Source: an uncultured Victivallales bacterium (lineage in GTDB: Bacteria; Verrucomicrobiota; Lentisphaeria; Victivallales; UBA1829). Taken from it: 64,000 nucleotides of DNA. This document shows, piece after piece, positions 59,629 through 64,000 of this stretch; position 1 is the stretch's first letter; every line of letters starts with the position of its first letter. The stretch spans positions 1 to 64,000 of the forward strand of contig CAKUJH010000013.1 of NCBI GenBank assembly GCA_934661375.1. The letters are read 5' to 3'. The notes under the pieces are model-generated. The model was not told the DNA's origin, searched no databases, and saw nothing but the letters and a program-made list of their open reading frames with translations. The position numbers and the translations under genes are program-made.

Positions 59629-62322
59629 ATGAAACAGGAAAACATCGACAAATTTTTACAGATCCCGCAGCCGCCGCGGGAATCGTTCGGGTTCATCGAA
59701 GATATTAAAAGTCCGCTGGAATATCATTTCCGGAAAAACGGAGGATGTCCGGCAGGAGCAACCGCGGACTGCATGAAAAACGGAGTGGAATTCCGTCTGG
59801 AATTTCCCCGGACCAGCCGTTTTCCCGATACCGCATTTGTGTCGCTGCGCCGGGTATTGAAAGCCAAGGGCATTGAGGAAAAACAGGGCGGTTACCTGAT
59901 CCGTTTCATCAAAGATTCCGCCTTCGGACACGAAGAATACGAAGTCTGTACCGCGCCGGAAGGAGCAACGGTGAAGGCGGCGGATTCGGACGGTCTGCGC
60001 CGCGCCGTTTATTTTCTGGAAGACCGGATCTGTGAAGCGGAAGGGCCTGCCGTTACTGCCGGATGCTGGAGACGCAAACCGTTTGTCAGACACCGTATTT
60101 CCCGCTGTTTCTTCGGTCCGACCAACCGTCCGCCGTTTTTCATCGACGAACTGACCAATGACGTGGATTACTATCCGGAAGAATATCTCAACAAACTGGC
60201 GCATGAAGGCGTCAACGGCTTGTGGCTGACCATGTATTTCCGGGATTTGCCGTCCTCGATTTTCCCCGGACGCGGCAAAGATGCGGAAAAACGTCTGGCA
60301 AAACTGCGCCTTACAGTGGAACGCTGTGCCCGTTACGGGATCCGCATCTACGTATTCCTGAGCGAACCGAAACTGTTCGGCAGCAGCCATTTTTCCGTTC
60401 CCATGGAAGATGCGAAAGACCATCCGGAACTGGTCGGGGCTTCCATAGCAGACGGCAGGTTCGGGACATTCTGCACTTCGTCTGAAACCGGGAAAAAATA
60501 TCTGGCCGAATCCATTGCGCAGATTTTCGAAGCGGTTCCCGATCTGGGCGGTGTCATCAACATCATGCTCGGCGAAGACAACGGTTCCTGCGCCGGATTC
60601 CTGGCCACCTACGGCTCGGAGAAGAAAGAAGGACAATGCCCGGTCTGTTCCAAGCGGGACACCGCCGACATTTTCTGCGAACTGGCGGAACTTTTTACGA
60701 AAACAATGCACCGGTACAATCCGGATGCGGAATACATCGGCTGGTTCTACGCGCCGGGACAGCGCGACAACTCGGATTACATGAAACGTCTGCTTCATGT
60801 GGCGGACAAATGGCCGGACTGCGCCACGCTGATGTTCAATTTCGAATCCGGCGGAACCTCCTGGCAGCTGGACAAAAAACGGATCGTGTTTGATTATTCG
60901 CTGGCATACGTCGGACCTTCACAGCTGTTTGCGGAATCCGCGGACAAGGTGTCGAAATCCGGGGCAAAACTGCAGGTGGGCTGTTCCCATGAAAACGCTT
61001 CCGTGCCGTTCATTCCGGTTCCGGAAAATCTCTATGACAAATATAAATTCATGCACGGACACGGGGTTTCCGCCGCCATGCAGTGCTGGTATTTCGGCAA
61101 TTATCCGGGGCTGATGAACAAAGCCGCCGGAGAGCTTTCCTTTGAACCGTTCCCGGAAAACGGACAGGATTTTCTGTCTGCGCTGGCGCGTCCGGACTGG
61201 GGATGCAATGCGCCGAAAATTGCTGAAGCCTGGAACTATTTTTCCCAGAGCTACCGCAAGTTCCCCTCCAATCTCGCGTTTGAATGGTACGGTCCGCTGC
61301 ATCACTGCATTGCCTGGCCGCTGCATCTGTTCCCCGTGGATCAGCCGATTCAGCCCAGCTGGCTGCTGAAAAACTTCCCCGAAGTCAGCGGCGACCGCAT
61401 CGGTGAATGTCTCGGTTACCAGCACACGCTTGCCGAAGCGCTGGAACTCTGCAGAGAAATGAGCAGCGGCTGGCAGAAAGGCGTCGACATTCTGGAGTCG
61501 CTCCGGAATGAGTATCAGGACAATCCGCCGCGTCTGGCGGACATCAGACTTGCCGCGGCGGTCGGACTGCAAATGAAAAGCACGTACAATCTGCTGCATT
61601 TCTATTCTCTGCGGGAAGATATGATTTACTTCCGCAACGATCATCTGGAGGAAATGGAAAAAATCGTGCGGAACGAAATCGAAAACACCCGTGCCATGCT
61701 GCAGCTGTGCGAAAAAGACAGCCGTCTCGGCTATCATTCCGAAGCGGAAGGCTATCTGTTCTTCCCCGAAAAACTGCGCGGACGCATCCAGCTTCTGCAG
61801 GAACTGCTGGACGAAGATTTCCCGAAATTTGATCTTTCCGCGGCATGGATCGACGAATACACCGGCAGAAAACCGCAGGGAGCTGTCGCCAGATGTCATC
61901 GGCGCGGAGCGGTTCCGGCGGAATCCCACGACATGGGCGGCGGCGCATCCTGGAGCGCATCGTACGATGACCGGAATCTGTATATCAACTTGACACAGGT
62001 CAGCGGAGCGGATTTCGCTCTGGTCATTGAGCCGTGCCGCATGTGGACTCCTTTCCGGATTGATTTCACCTCCGGCGGCGATCATTATTTTTACACGCAG
62101 GTGTTCTCCGATCTTCCGGAGATAAAAATCGAAAAATCGGGCAGCGACGTCAGCGTTACCGTTCCGTTGTCTGCATTCGATGGTTTCCGGAGGGAAGGTT
62201 TCCCCATGCGCATGAATATTTTCGGCAGCAGATTCCACTGGGTTGATCCGCAGAAATGGCCGGTCCGTCTTCAGCACGGCGACTTCAACCCCGCAGGCGC
62301 GGGCTGGCTGTTCCTGGAATAA
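59629..62322 (+). CDS. Intracellular glycosidase-like protein, GH20/GH67-type N-domain and barrel
   Basis: An 897-residue protein without signal peptide. Residues about 20-145 form the GH20b/alpha-glucuronidase-type N-domain (VKAADSDGLRRAVYFLEDRI). A TIM barrel follows (about 150-560) with LNKLAHEGVNGLWLTMYFRDLPS, RIYVFLSEP, and the acidic IMLGEDNGSC (near 316) followed by C337-P-V-C340, then DYSLAYVGP. A helical region (560-730) and a C-terminal CBM9-like domain (about 735-897, WSASYDDRNLYINLTQV) complete it. The likely class is an N-acetylhexosaminidase- or glucuronidase-like enzyme; no precise family is claimed. AAAGGAG precedes the start. Confidence 0.7.
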   Translation: MKQENIDKFLQIPQPPRESFGFIEDIKSPLEYHFRKNGGCPAGATADCMKNGVEFRLEFPRTSRFPDTAFVSLRRVLKAKGIEEKQGGYLIRFIKDSAFGHEEYEVCTAPEGATVKAADSDGLRRAVYFLEDRICEAEGPAVTAGCWRRKPFVRHRISRCFFGPTNRPPFFIDELTNDVDYYPEEYLNKLAHEGVNGLWLTMYFRDLPSSIFPGRGKDAEKRLAKLRLTVERCARYGIRIYVFLSEPKLFGSSHFSVPMEDAKDHPELVGASIADGRFGTFCTSSETGKKYLAESIAQIFEAVPDLGGVINIMLGEDNGSCAGFLATYGSEKKEGQCPVCSKRDTADIFCELAELFTKTMHRYNPDAEYIGWFYAPGQRDNSDYMKRLLHVADKWPDCATLMFNFESGGTSWQLDKKRIVFDYSLAYVGPSQLFAESADKVSKSGAKLQVGCSHENASVPFIPVPENLYDKYKFMHGHGVSAAMQCWYFGNYPGLMNKAAGELSFEPFPENGQDFLSALARPDWGCNAPKIAEAWNYFSQSYRKFPSNLAFEWYGPLHHCIAWPLHLFPVDQPIQPSWLLKNFPEVSGDRIGECLGYQHTLAEALELCREMSSGWQKGVDILESLRNEYQDNPPRLADIRLAAAVGLQMKSTYNLLHFYSLREDMIYFRNDHLEEMEKIVRNEIENTRAMLQLCEKDSRLGYHSEAEGYLFFPEKLRGRIQLLQELLDEDFPKFDLSAAWIDEYTGRKPQGAVARCHRRGAVPAESHDMGGGASWSASYDDRNLYINLTQVSGADFALVIEPCRMWTPFRIDFTSGGDHYFYTQVFSDLPEIKIEKSGSDVSVTVPLSAFDGFRREGFPMRMNIFGSRFHWVDPQKWPVRLQHGDFNPAGAGWLFLE

Positions 62323-62331
62323 GCAAAAGGC

Positions 62332-62364
62332 AACGCCCGGAAACTTGACTTGTCTTCGGGCGTT
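62332..62364. terminator. Hairpin between convergent genes
   Basis: AACGCCCG (62332-62339) and CGGGCGTT (62357-62364) pair perfectly with a 17-base loop. No T-run, so efficiency is uncertain. Confidence 0.5.
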
Positions 62365-62409
62365 ATGCCGCCGGACCGGGGGGAAAAAATCACCGGACCG
62401 GTTTGGTAT

Positions 62410-63588
62410 TCAGAACTGTGTTTCCCAGGAATTTCCCGGAGAACGGACAAATTTCACTTTTTCGCCGGTCTCTGCCGTTATCCGGAAATCATCCAGCACA
62501 AGACCGCGGACATAACGGGTCTGGAGGGGCGTATCCTGACGGATTACGCCGCTGAAATTCCGCAGGGAAATATTTTCAAGAACGGATTCATGATTTCCGC
62601 ACAACGATACCGGAAAACCGGAATCGATCTGAAAATTGCTGAACTCAATCCGGCATATTCTCCGCAAGGCGATTCCGTCTTCGCAGAAAAAACGGACAGG
62701 ATAGCCGCCCGAAACGATGTCGAAATCCCGGAAGGACAGATCGCTGATGTCAACATATCCGGTGCATTCTCTGCGGAGATAGGCATACGGATGCGCACTC
62801 AGAACCGCCGAACCGTTTCCCCGGAATGTTATGCCGCTGAACCGGCAGTGCCGGATTGTGTCATCGCTGGGACAACCAATGCGGATGCCTTGACAGGGGC
62901 TGTTCAGCAGACAGTTGGACACGGTAACATTTTCACAGATGGCAGGAATGTTTTTATCCCGGCGGATCGCACGGAGAACCAGACAGTCATCTCCGGTTCT
63001 GAAAATACTGTCACTGATCACAACATTGCGGCAGCCGTCAATATCAATTCCGTCATTATTGATCATCTGCTGACAGCCGCTGACGGTAATGCGGCTGATG
63101 AACACATTTTCACAGGCAGCCAGCCAGCAGGTCCACCCCGGAGAGTCAATCAGCGAAATATCCTGAATCCGCACATTGCGGCAGCCGCAGAATTGAATAA
63201 GCCGGGGACGCGGCCAGGGCGGTTTTGCAAAAAAATCACCCGGCGGCACATTGCGGTCATAGAATTCCGGTCCCTGCCCGTTGATGATGCCATTGCCGGT
63301 AACGGCAATGTTTTCGCAGTCCGCCGCGGCGATCAGACACTTGCGGCTGTTCTCCGGCGTTACCGTGTCAAAACCGGGATGCCGGAAATCGTCATAACGC
63401 TCCGCTTCAGCATGTCCGAGCAGAACTGCACCGGCAGGGATATGCAGCTCCACATTGCTTTTCAGATACAGAGTTCCGGAAAGATGCACCCCCGATTCCA
63501 ACACGACTCTGCCGCCGCCCGCCGCCGAAGCGGCATCAATGGCAGACTGAATTCCGATATCCTGTCCGGCTTGAATGGAAAAATCCAT
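62410..63588 (-). CDS. GH28 polygalacturonase-like protein with altered active site
   Basis: A 392-residue right-handed parallel beta-helix protein without signal peptide. GH28 motif 1 is present as NNDGIDID (N177-D179 region) and motif 2 as GDDC (D200-D201), which supply the catalytic acids. The usual G-H-G motif reads SPCQGIRIG (residues 230-238), and no R-I-K is seen where it should follow, so substrate binding must differ. Nearby uxaAB suggest uronic-acid release from pectin-derived oligosaccharides. Its start lies three bases after the stop of the DUF4091 gene, so the two are coupled. Confidence 0.82.
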   Translation of the reverse strand: MDFSIQAGQDIGIQSAIDAASAAGGGRVVLESGVHLSGTLYLKSNVELHIPAGAVLLGHAEAERYDDFRHPGFDTVTPENSRKCLIAAADCENIAVTGNGIINGQGPEFYDRNVPPGDFFAKPPWPRPRLIQFCGCRNVRIQDISLIDSPGWTCWLAACENVFISRITVSGCQQMINNDGIDIDGCRNVVISDSIFRTGDDCLVLRAIRRDKNIPAICENVTVSNCLLNSPCQGIRIGCPSDDTIRHCRFSGITFRGNGSAVLSAHPYAYLRRECTGYVDISDLSFRDFDIVSGGYPVRFFCEDGIALRRICRIEFSNFQIDSGFPVSLCGNHESVLENISLRNFSGVIRQDTPLQTRYVRGLVLDDFRITAETGEKVKFVRSPGNSWETQF

Positions 63589-63591
63589 ATG

Positions 63592-64000
63592 TCAGTTTAC
63601 TTTCTGCGGTTCGTCCAAAGCAGCCAAAGCCTGTTTTCTCCATTCCGTGCGGGACAGTTCACACTGCGGACTGACCAGCTGCTGATAGAGTTCCCTGTTC
63701 CTTTTCTCCAGCAGCCAGAGCAAGGTATAATCTTCCAGACCATCCTTGATGGCTTCACTTCGTTTGGAAGGAATCCATTCTTCCGGCTCTCCGCTGTAAA
63801 CCACGGAATAACTCTGACTTCCGGACGGTTCCCAGTCCGGGGAACGATCCGCAAAACACCAGTAGGAATATCCTGTGAATCCTTCGCGTTTCAGCATACG
63901 GAAATAATTGCGCAGCCGGTCCGCAGGATAATTCCGGTTCTGAACATGATAAACCCAGAGTTCTTTGCCGGTATTGTGCAGCAGTTTCAGCATGACAGGA
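63592..64000 (-). CDS. DUF4091-domain protein, C-terminal part only
   Basis: The frame runs off the right edge without a start. The last 133 or more residues show the end of the DUF4091 (GH123-like) fold: WVYHVQNRNYPADRLRNYF, GFTGYSYWCFADRSPDWEP, YSVVYSG, then IPSKRSEAIKDGLEDYTLL. Proteins of this type are beta-N-acetylgalactosaminidase-like. It is co-transcribed with the GH28 gene behind it. Confidence 0.82.
   Translation of the reverse strand, partial: PVMLKLLHNTGKELWVYHVQNRNYPADRLRNYFRMLKREGFTGYSYWCFADRSPDWEPSGSQSYSVVYSGEPEEWIPSKRSEAIKDGLEDYTLLWLLEKRNRELYQQLVSPQCELSRTEWRKQALAALDEPQKVN

Noticed and set aside
1..64000. CRISPR arrays, tRNA or rRNA genes
   Set aside because: No regularly spaced direct repeats, no cloverleaf-like segments and no rRNA signatures were noticed on reading; a tRNAscan or CRISPR search could still find something missed by eye.

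Overview
The window looks like a chromosome segment from a gut-type member of the Lentisphaerota (Victivallales-like; inferred, not proven). The clues are three prepilin-like proteins with the [24 protein letters not shown] N-terminus and, in two of them, an H-X9-DG C-terminal motif, plus a very high density of secreted and intracellular glycan-degrading enzymes (GH95, GH35, GH28, GH106-like, DUF4838, DUF6259-like, DUF4091), each block having its own regulator. No rRNA, tRNA or CRISPR array was seen.

Region by region. 1-3390 is a scarred patch: the 3' end of a cut gene, an IS110-type insertion sequence with a structured upstream non-coding region, an endonuclease gene broken by a one-base frameshift, the 3' end of an ssb gene and a 5'-truncated gene. 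3388-10677 (minus strand) is a glycan operon: prepilin-like protein, small secreted protein, 1027-residue secreted glycosidase-like protein and a TIM-barrel protein. 11147-12082 is an AraC regulator, divergent from a plus-strand operon (12276-24352): LamG plus DUF6259-like giant, prepilin-like protein, GH106-like, GH95 and SASA esterase. 24543-28788 is an RND efflux pair without an outer-membrane channel. 28850-29776 holds Dabb and sugar acetyltransferase genes. 29963-35454 is a GntR-regulator operon: regulator, prepilin-like protein, DUF4838 enzyme and a free-standing copy of that enzyme's C-terminal module.

35508-41628 (minus) is a mostly housekeeping run: typA, ABC-F ATPase, EamA transporter, thiE, membrane protein. 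Then come a GH35 beta-galactosidase, a hipBA toxin-antitoxin pair with two operators, a ferritin-like gene, queA, glgA and a rhomboid-like gene lacking key catalytic residues. 49444-52725 (plus) holds a sugar-phosphate isomerase-like gene, purQ and ugd. 52801-57498 (minus) holds a methyltransferase and a galacturonate operon (uxaB-uxaA-lacI) with a perfect LacI-type palindrome in its promoter. 57644-59341 is a phosphoethanolamine-transferase-like gene containing a (TA)9 tract. 59629-62322 is an intracellular hexosaminidase-like protein. 62410-64000 (minus) holds a GH28 protein and the C-terminus of a DUF4091 protein cut by the window edge.

Functional reading. Extracellular and cytoplasmic glycosidases release fucose, rhamnose, galactose, acetyl groups and galacturonate from host or plant glycans. 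UxaB and UxaA pass tagaturonate and altronate towards KDG. Local AraC, GntR and LacI regulators control the blocks, and the prepilin-like proteins travel with the glycosidase operons.
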